64,000 bases of DNA from Thinopyrum elongatum (GCA_011799875.1 CM022298.1:491639180-491703179); one strand, 5' to 3'; positions 1 to 12,450 are shown, counted from the stretch's first letter. The notes: a model not told the origin generated them from the sequence alone. A program made the numbers and translations.

Positions 1-1492
1 ATTGTATTGACCGGAAACTTAAATACATGTGTGGATACATAAACAAATACCATGTCCCTAGTGAGCCTCTACTAGACTAGCTCATTGATCAAATATGGTT
101 AAGGTTTTCTAACCATAGACATGAGTTGTCATTTGATAACGGGATCACATTATTAGGAGAAAGATGTGATGGACAGGACCCAACCGTTAGCATAGCATAT
201 GATCATTCAGTTTATTGCTACTGCTTTCTTAATGTCAAATACATGTTCCTTCGACCATGAGATCATGCAACTCCCGGATACCGGAGGAATACCTTGTGTG
301 CTATCAAACGTCACAACGTAACTGGGTGATCATAAAGATGCTCTACATGTATCTCCGAAGGTGTCTGTTGAGTTGGTGTGAATCGAGATTGGGATTTGTC
401 ACTCCGTGTATCGGAGAGTTATCTTTGGGCCCTCTCGGTAATACACATCACAAGAAGCTTGCAAACAAAGTGACTAAGGAGTTAGTTGCAAGATGATGTA
501 TTACGAAACAAGTAAAGAGACATGCGGGTAACGAGATTGAACTAGGTATAGAGATACCAACGATCGAATCTCGGGCAAGTAACATACCGACAGGCAAAGG
601 GAATTACATATGTTGTCATAAAGGTTCAACCGATAAAAGATCTTCGTGGAATATGTAGGAATCAATATGGGCATCCAGGTCCCGCTATTGGTTATTGACC
701 GGAGAGGTGTCTCGGTCATGACTACATAATTCCCGAACCCGTAGGGTCGCACGCTTAATGTTCGTTGACGCTAGAGTAGTATTGGGATATTTTATGAGTG
801 GTAACCAAATGTTGTTTGGAGTCCCGGATGAGATCTCGGACATCATGAGGAGTCTCAGAATGGCCGAGAGGTAAAGATTTATATATGGGAAGTCATATTT
901 TGGGTTCCGGAAAAAGGTGCGGTTTTTTCAGTATTGTACGGGGAAGCTTCCAGAAGGTTCCGGAGGATTCCGGAGGGGTACGAAAGTCCTCTCCCCCTTA
1001 GTTGCGCCCTAGGACTTGGAGGGGCTGTTTTCCACGCCCCTCCACCTATATATAGAGGGAAGGGGGCGCCCCAAGAGGATACACCAAGCCCTTGGTGCCC
1101 CTCTCTCTCCCGTTACTCCGTAGTTCCACCGCCTCGTCCCGGCCGGCAACGCTTAGCGAAGCGCTGTCGGTGCTCCACCACCCCCATCACCACCACGCCG
1201 CCGTGTTGGTTGTGATCCCATCTACTTCTACTCTACCTCTTGCTGGATCAAGAAGGAGGAGACGTCATCGAGCCGCATGTGTGCTAAACTCGGAGGTGTC
1301 GTCCGTTCGGCACTAGATCTGTTGGATCGTGATCGGATCATGAAGTGTACGACTACATCAACCGTGTGATAAATGCTTCCGCTTAGCGATCTACAAGGGT
1401 ACGTAGATGCTCTTCCTCTCTCATAGCTATGCCTCTCCATGGATAGATCTTGCGTGTGCGTAGATTTTTTTTCCATGCAATGTTCCCCAACG
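1..1492 (+). repeat. 5' LTR of copia element A (5' truncated by the window)
   Basis: The sequence matches the other copia LTRs of the window (3712-5486, 10581-17191, 42991-56154, 61386-61920), beginning about 80 bases inside them. It ends at 1492, where the usual terminal CAACA reads CAACG, directly before the PBS. The GC-rich U3 part around 940-1090 carries the promoter. Open frames inside it are not conserved as proteins. Confidence 0.92.
1047..1055 (+). promoter_or_regulatory. Probable TATA box of the element A LTR promoter
   Basis: TATATATAG stands in a GC-rich context between CTCCACC and GAGGGAAGG. The same place in the other copia LTRs also carries a short TA run, so this is the likely core promoter that starts transcription of the element RNA. 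No transcript evidence is available. Confidence 0.6.
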
Positions 1493-1509
1493 GTGGTATC
1501 ATGAGCCAA
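1493..1509 (+). other. Primer-binding site of element A (initiator Met tRNA type)
   Basis: GTGGTATCATGAGCC follows the LTR end directly. It matches the TGGTATC-GAGCC pattern complementary to the 3' end of plant initiator methionine tRNA, the usual minus-strand primer of Ty1/copia elements. One inserted T/A relative to the ideal site is visible. Confidence 0.85.
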
Positions 1510-2690
1510 GTCTATGCATAGATGGAATGAACGAGTAGAACACAAAGAAGTTGTGGGCGGTGATGTTCATACTGCTTACCACCAATGTCTTATTTTGATT
1601 CGGTGACATTGTGGGATGAAGCGGCCCGGACCAACCTTACATGTCCATGCACATGAGACCGATTCCACCGACTGACATGCAACTTGTTTTGCATAAAGGT
1701 GGCTGGCGGGTGTCTGTTTCTCCTACTTTAGTTGAATCGAATTTGACTACGGCCGGTTCTTGAAGAAGGTTAAAACAGCAAACTTGATAATCACCGTTGT
1801 GGTTTTGCGTAGGTAAGAACGATTCCTGCTAGTTGCTCGTAGCAGCCACGTAAAACTTGCAACAGCAAAGTAGAGGACGTCTAACTTGTTTTTGCAGGGT
1901 ATGTTGTGTTGTGATATGGTCAAGACGTGATGTGATATACGTTGTTGTATGAGATGATCATGTTTTGTAATATCAACAACCGGAGGAGCCTTAGGGTTGT
2001 CTTTTAATTATTGTATGAAATGCAAGCATCGTGTAATTGCTTTACTTTATCGCTATGCGTTAGCAATAGTTGTAGAAGCAATAGTTGGCGAGACGACACC
2101 GACGCAATGATGGAGATCAAGGTGTCGAGCTGCTGACGATGTAGATCATGCCGATGCTTTGGAGATGGATATCAAAAGCACAAGATGATGATGGCCATAT
2201 CATGTCACATATTTTGATTGCATGTGAGGTTTATCCTTTATGCATCTTATTTTGCTTAGAACGACGCTAGCATTATAAGATGATCCCTTCACTTATTTTC
2301 AAGATAAAAGTGTTCTCCCTGAGTATGCACCGTTGCCAAAGTTCGTCGTTTCGAAGCACCACGTGATGATCGGGTGTGATAGACTCTACATTCACATACA
2401 ACGGGTGTAAGCCAGTTTTACACACGCATAATACTTGGGTTAAACCTGACGAGCCTAGCATGTACAGACATGGTCTCGTAACACTAGAGACCGAAAGGTC
2501 GAACATGAGTCATATAGTAGATATGATCAACATAAAGATGTTCACCATTGAAGACTACTCCATCTCACGTGATGATTGGACATGGTTTAGTTGATTTGGA
2601 TCATGTATCACTTAGACAACTTGAGGGATGTTGATTTAAGTGGGAGTTCATTAGTAATTTGATTAATTGAACTAAGATTTATCATGAACA
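1510..2690 (+). other. Untranslated leader of copia element A
   Basis: This 1.2-kb stretch lies between PBS and gag and has homologous stretches at 9405-10562 (minus) and 56172-57400 (plus). Long leaders are typical of BARE-type elements. It holds no convincing gene. A 72-codon open frame at 2376-2594 begins with GTG and lacks a conserved ATG, so I do not call it a gene. Packaging and dimerisation signals are expected here but I cannot place them. Confidence 0.7.
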
Positions 2691-3711
2691 TAGTAAAAAT
2701 GCCTTTGCAAATTATGTTGTAGTTCAGTAGCTCGCGAAGTAACTTCCACATTTTTTTGATACGTTCCTAGAGAAAACTAAGTAGAAAGATGATCGTAGCA
2801 ATAATGCGGACTAGGTCCGTGATCTGAGGATTATCCTCATTGTTGCACAGAAGAATTATGTCCTTGATGCAACTCTAGGTGATAGACCTGCTGCAGGAGC
2901 TGATGCAAACGTTATGAACATTTAACAAGCTCGATCTGATGACTACTTGATAGTTTAGTGCGCCATGCTTTAAGGCTTAGAATCGGGGCTCCAAAGACGT
3001 TTTGAATGCCATGGAACATATGAGATGTTTCTAGAGCTGAAATTGGTATTTCAGGCTCATGCCCATGTTGAGAGGTATGAGACCTCTGACAAGTACTTTT
3101 GCTTACAAGATGGAGGAGAATAGCTCAGCCAGTGAGCATGTGCTCAGAATGTCTGGGTACTACAATCGCTTGAATCAAGTGGGAGTTAATCTTCCAGATA
3201 AGATAGTGATTGACAGAGTTCTCCAGTCACTATCACCAAGCTACTAGAGCTTCGTGATGAACTATAATATGCAAGGGATGAGAAAAACGATTCGAAAGCT
3301 CTTCGCGATGCTGAAATCAGCGGAGGTAGAAATCAAGAAAGAACATCAAGTGTTGATGGTTAACAAAACCACCAGTTTTAAGAAAAAGGACAAGGGAAAG
3401 AAAGGGAACTTCAATAAGAACAACAAGCAAGTTGCCGCTCCCATGAAGAAGCCCAAAGATGGACCCAAGCCTGAAACTGAGTGCTTCTACTGCAAAGGAA
3501 ATGGTCACTGGGAGCGGAACTGCCCCAAATACTTGGCAGATAAGAAGGATGGCAAAGTAAACAAAGGTATATTTGATATACATGTTATTGATGTGTACCT
3601 TACTAGTGCTCGTCGTAGCCCCTGGGTATTTGATACCGGTTTAGTTGCTGAGATTAGTAACTCGAAACAGGAGTTGCAGAATAAACAGAGACTAGTTAAG
3701 GGCGAGGTAAC
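2691..3711 (+). pseudogene. gag: gag of copia element A, broken, 3' part displaced to 37144
   Basis: Translation in pieces gives a Ty1/copia Gag, the nucleocapsid polyprotein that packages element RNA. The capsid region is recognisable from about 2820 (IVAQKNYVLDA-like) and through 3059-3247. A lysine-rich stretch follows, with an intact CCHC zinc knuckle, CFYCKGNGHWERNC, at about 3480-3525. Next comes the start of the protease region, with WVFDTG (aspartic protease D-T-G) near 3623. Stop codons and frame changes occur before 3059 and a TAG lies at 3246. Element B is inserted at 3712, 5 bases after the codons for KGEV. Confidence 0.85.
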
Positions 3712-5486
3712 TGTTGGGAAACGTTGCATGGAAAACAATAAAAATTCTACGCACACGCAAGATCTATCCATGGAGATGCATAGCAATGAGGGGGAGAGTG
3801 TGTCTACGTACCCTCGTAGATCGTAAGCAGAAGCGTTTCACAACGCGGTTGATGTAGTCGAACTTTCTTCGCAATTCACCGATCGAGTACCGAACGTACG
3901 GCACCTCCGAGTTCTGCACACGTTAAGCTCGGTGACGTCCCTCACCTTCTTGATCCAGCAAGACGTCAAGGTAGTAGATGAGTTCCGTCAGCACGATGGC
4001 GTGGTGACGGTGATGGTGAAGTGATCTCCACAGGGCTTCGCCTAAGCACTACGAAAAAATGACCGGGGGAGTAAACAGTGGAGGGGGCGCCGCAAACGGC
4101 TAGGCAATTATCTGTTGTGTGCTAGGCGCCCCCCTCCCACATATATATATGTGGGTGGAGGGAGGAGCAGCCAAGGGGGGTGACCAGGTAGGAGGAATCC
4201 TACTTGGGGTCTCTCCCAAGGTGGCGCCCCCCCTTTCCTTATTTGGAGTGCGGGGAAAGGCAGGTGAGGGTGGCGCCCCCTCCCCCTTTCATTTCTCCCA
4301 TGAGAGGGAAAGGCAGGAGGGGCTAGCCCTCCCCCTTTTCCTTCCCTAGGGCTTGCCAACCAAGGGAAGGGGCGCACCAGCCCCTTTGTGGGCTGGTCTA
4401 TCCCCTCCTTTGGCCCATAAGGCCCATAACTTGCCGGGGGGTGCCCGGAACCCCTTCAGGTGACCCGATTCCTTCCCGGTACGTCCCGAAACACTTCCGG
4501 TGTCCAAATACCATCGTCATATATATCAATCTTTACCTCTCGACCATTTCGAGACTCCTCATCATGTCTGTGATCTCATCCGGGACTCCGAACAAAATTC
4601 GGTCACCAAATCATATAACTCATATAACACTATATCGTCAACGAGCGTCAAGCGTGCGGACCCTACAGGTTCGAGAACTATGTAGACATGACCGAGAAAC
4701 CTCTCTGGTCAATAACCAATAGAGGAACCTGGATGCCCACATTGGCTCCTACATATTCTACAAAGATCTTTATCGGTTGAACCGTTATGACAACATACGT
4801 AATTCCCTTTGTCCATCGGTATATTACTTGCCCGAGATTCGATCATGGTATCTTCATACCTAGTTCAATCTCGTTACCGGCAAGTCTCTTTACTCGTTCC
4901 GTAATACATCACCTCATGACTAACTCCTTAGTCGTTTGCTTGCAAGCTTATGATGTGTATCACCAAGAGGGCCTAGAGATACCTCTCCGATACTCGGAGT
5001 GACAAATCCTAATCTCGATCTATGCCAACTCAACAAACACCTTCGAAGATACCTATAGAGCATCTTTATGATCACCCAGTTATGTTGTGATGTTTGATAG
5101 CACACAAGGTATTCCTCCGGTATCCGGAAGTTGCATAATCTCATAGTTGAAGGAATATGTATTTGACATGAAGAAAGCAATAGCAATAAACTGAATGATC
5201 ATTATGCTAAGCTAACGGATGGGTCTTGTCCATCACATCATTCTCCTAATGATGCGATCCTGTTATCAAATGACAACACATGTCCATGGTTGGGAAACCT
5301 TAACCATCTTTTATCAATGAGCTAGTGTAGTAGAGGCTCACTAGGGACACTGTATTTGTTTATGTATTCACACATGTATTTAAGTTTCCAATCAATACAA
5401 TTCTAGCATGAATAATAAACCTTTATCATGAATAAGGAAATATAAAATAACAACTTTATTATTGCCTCTAGTGCATATTTCCTTCA
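3712..5486 (-). repeat. LTR L1 of element B (3' LTR on the minus strand)
   Basis: This 1775-bp LTR runs from TGTTGGG to CCTTCA on the plus strand. On the minus strand it starts TGAAGGAAAT and ends CCCAACA. The PPT (reverse of CTCCCACTTGCAC) lies directly outside at 5487-5502. A short TA run with flanking ACA/TGTGGG near 4136-4155 corresponds to the TATA region. It is the uninterrupted reference for L2, in which element E sits. Confidence 0.93.
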
Positions 5487-6132
5487 GTCTCCCACTTGCA
5501 CTAGAGTCAATAATCTAGTTCACATTGCCATGTGATTTAATACCAATAGTTCACATCGTCATGTGATTAACACCCATAGTTCACATCGCCATGTGACCAA
5601 CAGCCAAAGGGTTTACTAGAGTCAATAATCTAGTTCACGTCGCCATGTGATTAACACCCAAAAGAGTACTAAGGTGTGATCATGTTTTGCTTGTGAGAGA
5701 GGTATAGTCAACGGGTCTGTAACATTCAGATCCGTATGTATTTTGCCAATTTCTATGTCTACAATGCTCTGCATGGAGCTACTCTAGCTAATTTCTCCCA
5801 CTATCAATATGTATCCATATTGAGACTCTGAGTCATCTAGATAAGTGTCAAAGCTTGCATCGATGTAACTCTTTACGACGAACTCTTTATCACCTCCATA
5901 ACTGAGAAATATCTCCTTAGTCCTCTTAGGTAACTAAGGATAATTTTGACCGATGTCCAGTGATCTATTGTACCTCTTCGCCAAACTGATGGCAAGGTCC
6001 ACAATAGGTCTGGTACACAGCATGGCATACTTTATAGAACCTATGGCTAAGGCATAGGGAATGACTTTCATTTTCTCTCTATCTTCTGTCGTGGTCGGGA
6101 TTTGAGTCTTACTCAACTTCACACCTTACAGG
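5487..6132 (-). pseudogene. pol: RNase H end of pol, element B copy 1, with a large internal deletion
   Basis: Read on the minus strand, the end of Pol gives YASFDT-like and SESQ-GY stretches, then VGEIS-stop-SSSMQSIV, then directly DIEI-KIHTDLNV and PLT. In element C the same place holds the full RNase H region (EAEYIAASEA, FCDNTGAIALAKE, TKHIKRRFN). About 80 codons, including RNase H catalytic positions, are therefore missing. The deletion borders and the in-frame TAG are shared with A and with copy 2. The plus-strand stretch at 5701-5720 is the empty counterpart of the Helitron insertion site. Confidence 0.85.
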
Positions 6133-7188
6133 CTAGAACTCCTTCTTTGACTGATCCATTTTGAACTCCTTCAAAATCTTGTCAAGGTATGTACTCATTG
6201 AAAATCTTATCGAGCGTGTTGATCTATCTCTATAGATCTTGATGCCCAATATGTAAGCAGCTTCACCGAGGTCTTTCATTGAAAAATTCTTATTCAAGTA
6301 TCCTTTTGTGCTATCCAGAAATTCTGTATCATTTCCAATCAGCAATATGTCATCCACATATAATATCAGAAATGCTACAGAGCTGCCACTCACTTTCTTG
6401 TAAATACAGGCTTCACCGTAAGTCTGTATAAAACCATATGCTTTGATCACCTCATCAAAGCGTATATTCCAACTCCGAGATGCTTGCACCAGTCCATAGA
6501 TGGATCGCTGGAGCTTGCACACTTTGTTAGCACCTTTAGGATCGAAAAAACCTTCTGGTTGTATCATATAGAACTCTTCTTTAAGATATCCATTAAGGAA
6601 TGCAGTTTTGACATCCATTTGCCAGATTTCATAATCATAAAATGCGGCAATTGCTAACATGATTCGGACAGACTTAAGCATTGCTACGGGTGAGAAAGTC
6701 TCATCGTAGTCAATCCCTTGAACTTGTCGAAAACCTTTTGCGACAAGTCGAGCTTTGTAGACAGTAACATTACCATCAGCGTCAGTCTTCTTCTTGAAGA
6801 TCCATTTATTTTCTATGGCTTGCCGATCATCGGGCAAGTCCACCAAAGTCCGCACTTTGTTCTCATACATGTATCCTATCTCAGATTTCATGGCCTCAAG
6901 CCATCTGTCGGAATCTGGGCTCATCATAGTTTCTTCATAGTTCGTAGATTTGCCTTGGTCTAGTAACATGACTTCCAGGACAGGATTACCGTACCACTCT
7001 GGTGCGGATCGTGCTCTGGTCGATCTATGAAGTTCAGTAGTAACTTGATCTGAAGTTTCATGATCATCATCATTAGCTTCCTCTCTAGTTGGTGTAGGCA
7101 TCACGGGAACAGCTTTCTCTGATGTACTACTTTCCAATTCGAGAGAAGGTACAATTACCTCATCAAGTTCTACTTTCCTCCCACTCAC
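6133..7188 (-). pseudogene. pol: Copia reverse transcriptase, element B copy 1 (open for about 351 codons)
   Basis: The frame begins in the integrase-RT linker (SGRKVELDE, acidic and serine-rich). It then shows the copia RT start WLEAMKSEIG, the NKWIFKKKTDADG and YKARLVAKGF blocks, [11 protein letters not shown] with its catalytic Asp, and the YVDD active site at 6349-6360. It ends with FKMDQSKKEF, the tether to RNase H. The enzyme would copy element RNA into cDNA inside virus-like particles. The frame is open, but the RNase H that follows is deleted and the upstream integrase is broken, so this copy cannot act alone. Confidence 0.88.
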
Positions 7189-8300
7189 TTCTTTCGAGAG
7201 AAACTCCTTCCCTAGAAAGGATCCAAACTTAGCAACAAAGATCTTGCCTTCGGATCTGTGGTAGAAGGTGTACCCAATAGTTTCCTTTGGATATCCTATG
7301 AAGACGCACTTTTCCGATTTAGGTTCAAGCTTATCAGGCTGAAGCCTTTTGACATAAGCGTCACATCCCCAAACTTCAAGAAACGACAGCCTGGGTTTCT
7401 TTCCAAACCACAGTTCATACGGTGTTGTCTCAACGGATTTAGACGGTGCCCTATTTAACGTGAATGCAGCTATCTCTAATGCATAACCCCAAAATAATAG
7501 TGGTAAATCGGTTAAGAGACATCATAGAATGCACCATATCTAATAAAGTACGATTACGATGTTTGGACACACCATTACGCTGTGGTGTTCTAGGTGGCGT
7601 GAGTTGTGAAACAATTCCACATTGTTTTAAATGAAGGCCAAACTCGTAACTCAAATATTCACCTCCGTGATCAGATCGTAGAAACTTTATTTTCTTGTTA
7701 CGATGATTCTCCACTTCACTCTGAAATTCTTTGAACTTTTCAAATGTTTCAGACTTGTGTTTCATTAAGTAGATATGCCCATATCTACTCAAATTATCTG
7801 TGAAGGTCAGAAAATAATGATACCTGCCGCGTGCTTCAACACTCATCGGACCGCATACGTCGGTATGTATTATTTCCAATAAGTTATTAGCTCGCTCCAT
7901 TGTTCCGGAGAACGGAGTTTTAGTCATCTTGCCCATGGGGCATGGTTCGCAAGTATCAAATGATTCATAATCAAGTGATTCCAAAAGTCCATCTGCATGG
8001 AGTTTCTTCATGCGCTTTACACTAATATGACCGAAACGGCAGTGCCACAAGTGTTGCACTATCATTATCAACTTTGCATCTTTTGGCATCAATATTATGA
8101 ATATGTGTATCACTACGATCGAGATTCAATAAACCATTGACATTGGGTGTATGACCATAGAAGGTTTTATTCATGTAAACAGAACAACAATTATTCTTTG
8201 ACTTAAATGAATAACCGTATTGCAATAAACATGATCTAATCATATTCATGCTCAACGCAAACACCAAATAACATTTATTTAGGTTCAACACTAATCCCAA
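7189..8300 (-). pseudogene. pol: Copia integrase and pre-integrase domain, element B copy 1
   Basis: From 8113 down to 7451 the frame reads LWHCRFGH-(x)n-CEPC, the HHCC zinc-binding domain. It continues with the core HTDVCGP (first Asp) and FLRSDHGGEY (second Asp). The third acidic residue is lost: the block that reads NGVSE in A and C reads NGVSK here, Glu to Lys. A frame change near 7540 and a break at about 7450 precede the GKKPKLSFLKVWGCD and IGYPKET-like C-terminal region (7211-7440). The part at 8114-8300 holds the end of the protease region and the pre-integrase start. The enzyme is dead. Confidence 0.85.
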
Positions 8301-9404
8301 AGGTAGAGGGAGTGTGCGATGGTGATCTTATCAACCTTGGAATCACTTCCAACACACATCGTCACCTCGCCCTTAACTAGTCTCTATTCATTTTGCAACT
8401 CCTGTTTCGAGTTATTAATCTTAGCAACTGAACCGATATCAAATACCTAGGGGCTACTATGAACACTAGTAAAGTATACATCAATAACATGTATATCAAA
8501 TATACCTTTGTTCACTTTTCCATCCTTCTTATCCGCCAAGTATTTGGGGTAGTTCCGCTTCTAGTGACCATTCCCTTTGCAGTAGAAGCACCCAGTTTCA
8601 GGCTGAGGTCCAGCTTTGGGCTTCTTCATGGGAGTGACAACTTGCTTGCCACTCTTCTTGAAGTTCCCTTTCTTTCCCTTTTCCCTTTTTCTTGAAACTA
8701 GTGGTCTTGTTAACCATCAACACTTGATGCTCTTTCTTGATTTCTACCTTCGCCGATTTCAGCATCGCGAAGAGCTCAGGAATCGTTTTCGTCATCCCTT
8801 GCATATTAAAGTTCATCACGAAGTTCTAGTAGCTTGGTGATAGTGACTAGAGAACTCTGTCAATCACTATCTTATCTGGAAGATTAACTCCCACTTGATT
8901 CAAGCGATTGTAGTACCCAGACATTCTGAGCACATGCTTACTGGCTGAGCTATTCTCCTCCATCTTGTAGGCAAAGTACTTGTCAGAGGTCTCATACCTC
9001 TCGACACGGGCATGAGTTTGAAATACCAATTTTAGCTCTTAGAACATCTCATATGCTCCGTGGCATTCAAAACGTTTTTGAAGTCGCGATTCTAAGCCGT
9101 AAAGCATGGCGCATTAAACTATTAAGTAGTCATCATATCGAGCTTGTCAAACGTTCACAACATCTGCATCTGCTCCTGCAATAGGTCTGTCACCTAGCGG
9201 TGCATCAAGGACATAATTCTTCTGTGCAACAATGACGATAATCCTAAGATTACGGACCCAGTCTGCATCATTGCTACTATCATCTTTCAACTTAGTTTTC
9301 TCTAGGAACATATTAAAAAATAGGGGAGCTACAACGCGAGCTATTGATCTACAACATAATTTGCAAATACTATTAGGACTAAGTTCATGATAAATTAAGT
9401 TCAA
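8301..9404 (-). pseudogene. gag: gag of element B copy 1, broken
   Basis: Minus-strand pieces at 9147-9404 (FLEKTKLKDDSS, ADWVRNLRI), 8847-9029 (ERYETSDKYFAYKMEEN) and 8598-8819 (EIKKEHQVLMVNKTT) rebuild the same Gag as in A. Stop codons separate the pieces. The zinc knuckle is damaged twice near 8553-8600: its tryptophan codon is a TAG stop and its last cysteine is tyrosine. Both changes recur in copy 2 (36270-36320) and are absent from A and C. Confidence 0.83.
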
Positions 9405-10562
9405 TTCATCAAATTACTAATGAACTCCCACTTAAATAAACATCCCTCAAGTTATCTAAGTGATACGTGATCCAAATCAACTAACCCATGTCCGATCATC
9501 ACGTGAGATGGGGTAGTCATCAATGGTGAACATCTCTATGTTGATCATATCTACTATATGACTCACGTTCGACCTTTCGGTCTCCAGTGTTCCGAGACCA
9601 TGTCTGTATATGCTAGGCTCGTCAAGTTTAACCCAAGTATTCTGCATGTGCAAAACTGTCTTACACCCATTGTATGTGAACGTAGAGTTTATCACACCCG
9701 ATCATCACGTGGTGCTTCAAAATGACGAACTTCAGCAATGGTGCATACTCGGGGAGAACACTTTTATCTTGAAATTTAGTGAAGGGATCATCTTATAATG
9801 CTACCGCCGTTCTAAGCAAAGTAAGATGCATAAAAGATAAACATCACATGCAATCAAAATATGTGACATGATATGCCCATCATCATCTTCTGCTTTTGAT
9901 CTCCATCTCCAAAGCAACGTCATGATCTCCATTCTCACCGGCTCGACACCTTGATCTCCATTGTTGCATTGTGGTCGTCTCGCCAACTATTGCTTCTACA
10001 ACTATCGCTAACGCAAAGTGATAAAGTAAAGCAATTACATGGCGTTTGCAATTCATACAATAAAGAGACAGCCATAAGGCTCCTGCCGGTTGCCGATAAC
10101 TTACAAAACATGATCATCTCATACAACAATGTATATCACATCATGTCTTGACCATATCACATCACAACATGCCCTGCAAAAACAAGTTAGACGTCCTCTA
10201 CTTTGTTGTTGCAAGTTTTACGTGGCTGCTACGGGCTTCTAGCAAGAACCGTTCTTACCTACGGCAAAAAACACAACGGTGATTTATCAAGTTTGCTGTT
10301 TTAACCTTCTTCAAGGACCGGCCACAGTCAAATTCGATTCAACTAAAGTAGGAGAAACAGACACCCGCCAGCCACCTTTATGCAAGACTAGTTGCATGTC
10401 TGTCTATGGAAACGGTCTCATGTACGTGCACATGTAAGGTTGGTCCGGGCCGCTTCATCTTAAAATACCGTCGAATTAAAATAAGACGTTGGTGGTATGC
10501 AGTATGACCATCACCGCCCACAACTCTTTGTGTTCTACTCGTGCATATCATCTACGCATAGA
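9405..10562 (-). other. Untranslated leader of element B copy 1
   Basis: This is the minus-strand counterpart of 1510-2690 and 56172-57400. I see no supported gene in it. Conserved blocks (for example around 9477-9700 and 10180-10500) align with the other two leaders and mark the usual 5' untranslated region. Confidence 0.7.
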
Positions 10563-10580
10563 CCTGGCTCATGATGCCAC
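10563..10580 (-). other. Primer-binding site of element B copy 1 (initiator Met tRNA type)
   Basis: On the minus strand the site reads GTGGCATCATGAGCCAGG, directly next to LTR L2. It is the same initiator-Met-type site as at 1493 and 56155, here in a well preserved form. Confidence 0.88.
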
Positions 10581-10960
10581 TGTTGGGAAACATTGCATGG
10601 AAAACAAAAAAAATTCTACGCACACACAAGATCCATCCATGGAGATGCACAGCAACGAGGGGGAGAGTGTGTCTATGTACCCTCGTAGATCGTAAGCGGA
10701 AGCGTTTCACAACGCGGTTGATGTAGTCGAACTTTCTTCACAATTCACCGATCGAGTACCGAACGTACGGCACCTATGAGTTCTGCACACATTCAGCTCG
10801 GTGACGTCCCTTGCCTTCTTGATCCAGCAAGATGTCAAGGTAGTAGATGAGTTCCGTCAGCACGATGGCCTGGTGATGGTGATGGTGAAGTGATCTCCGC
10901 AGGGCTTCGCCTAAGCACTACAAAAAAATGACCGAGGAGTAAATGGTGGAGGGGGGCACC
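10581..10960 (-). repeat. LTR L2 of element B, first part
   Basis: TGTTGGGAAAC at the left edge, and alignment to L1 from 3712, show the minus-strand 3' portion of the copia LTR. It stops at 10960, where element E begins, and continues at 15791. The two parts together give about 1.78 kb, the same size as L1. Confidence 0.92.
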
Positions 10961-12450
10961 TGATGTCTGCTTGAACTACGTCAGTATTTCCCCAAAGAGG
11001 AAGGGATGATGCAGCACAGAAATGGTAGGTATTTCCCTCAGTGATGGGACCAAGGTTATCGAACCAGTAGGAGAACCACGCAACACCATGTAAACAGCTC
11101 CTGCAGATTGGATAAAGAGATCTCGCGGGAACGCGAGATAAAGTAAATAAATAAAAATTGCAGCAAGGTATTTTTGGGTTTTTCGAAATATAGATCTGAA
11201 AATAAAAGCAAAGGAAAATAAATCTCGAAGGCAAATATGATAAAGAAGAGACCCGGGGGGCGTAGATTTCACTAGTGGCTTCTCTCGAGAAAAATAGCAT
11301 ACGGTGGGTAAATGGAATTACTATTGGGCAATTGACAGAACTTCAAATAATCATGATGATATCCAGGCAATGATCATTATATAGGCATCACGTCCAAGAT
11401 TAGTAGACCGACTCCTGACTGCATCTACTACTATTACTCCACACATCGACCGCTATCCAGCATGCATCTAGTGTATTAAGTTCATGGTGAAACAGAGTAA
11501 TGCAATAAGAAAGATGACATGATGTAGACAAGATCTATTTATGTAGAAATAGACCCCATCTTGTTATCCTTAATGGCAACGATCAATACGTGTCTTTCTG
11601 CCCCTTCTGTCACTGGGAAAGAACACCGCACGACCGAACCCATCACAAATCACCTCTTCCCATGGCAAGAAAAATCGATCTAGTTGGCCCAACTAAACCA
11701 AAGATTCGAAGAAGAAATACAAGGCTATAAGTAATCATGCATATAAGAGATCAAAAGACTCAAATAACTTTCATGGATAAAAACATAGATCTGATCATAA
11801 ACTCAAAGTTCATCGGATCCCAACAAACACACCGCAAAAAGAGTTACATCAAATAGATCTCCAAGAGACCATTGTATTGAGAATCAAAAGAGAGAGAGGA
11901 AGCCATCTAGCTACTAACTACGGACCCGTAGGTCTACAATGAACTACTCACGCATCATCGGAGAGGCACCAATGGGGATGATGAACCCTTCCGTGATGGT
12001 GTCGATTGGATCTGGAGGTTTTGGAACTTGCGGCGGCTGGAATTGATTTTCGTCGACTCCCCTAGGGTTTCTGGAATATTGGGGTATTTATAGAGCAAAG
12101 AGTCGGTGCGGGAGGCCCCCGAGGTGGGCACAACCTACCAGGGCGCGCCTGGGCCCCCAGGCGCGCCCAGGTGGGTTGTGCTCCCCTCGGAGCCCCCCTC
12201 TGGTACTTCTTTGGCCCAACTTGTGTCTTCTGGTCCAAAAAAAATCTCTAGAAAGTTTCGCTGCATTTGGACTCCGCTTGGTACTGATATTCTGCGAAGT
12301 CAAAAACAAGCAAAAAACAGCAACTGGCACTTGGCACTATGTCAATAGGTTAGTTCCAAAAAATGATATAAAATGATTGTAAAACATCCAAGAATGATAA
12401 TATAACAGCATGGAACAAACAAAAATTATAGATACGTTGGAGACGTATCA
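10961..12450 (-). repeat. 3' LTR of element E
   Basis: This LTR (1490 bp) is bounded by TGATGTCTGC and GACGTATCA on the plus strand. The internal PPT (GCATCCCCAAGCTTA, reverse of TAAGCTTGGGGATGC) abuts it at 12451. The sequence matches the plus-strand LTR of element D at 39898-41475 in reverse, including the stretch around the unusual long U5 (for example the rc of CATGCTGGATAGCGG near 11450). Confidence 0.9.
12083..12095 (-). promoter_or_regulatory. Probable TATA box of the element E LTR
   Basis: On the minus strand CTCTATAAATACC follows a GC-rich segment with GGCGCGCC-like blocks. The homologous place in element D is CCTATAAATT at 40255-40264. This is the likely transcription start region of the family. 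Confidence 0.6.

Noticed and set aside
2376..2594. A 72-codon open frame in the copia leader, also at 9477-9695 (minus) and 57019-57237, looked like a conserved small protein.
   Set aside because: It starts with GTG, no ATG is shared by all three copies, and the differences between copies are mostly amino-acid-changing. The openness is explained by DNA homology.
4441..4722. An open frame recurring in copia LTRs (also 16145-16426 and 55005-55331).
   Set aside because: It lies inside the LTR, spans the U3/R region and varies by frame. It is repeated because LTRs are repeated.
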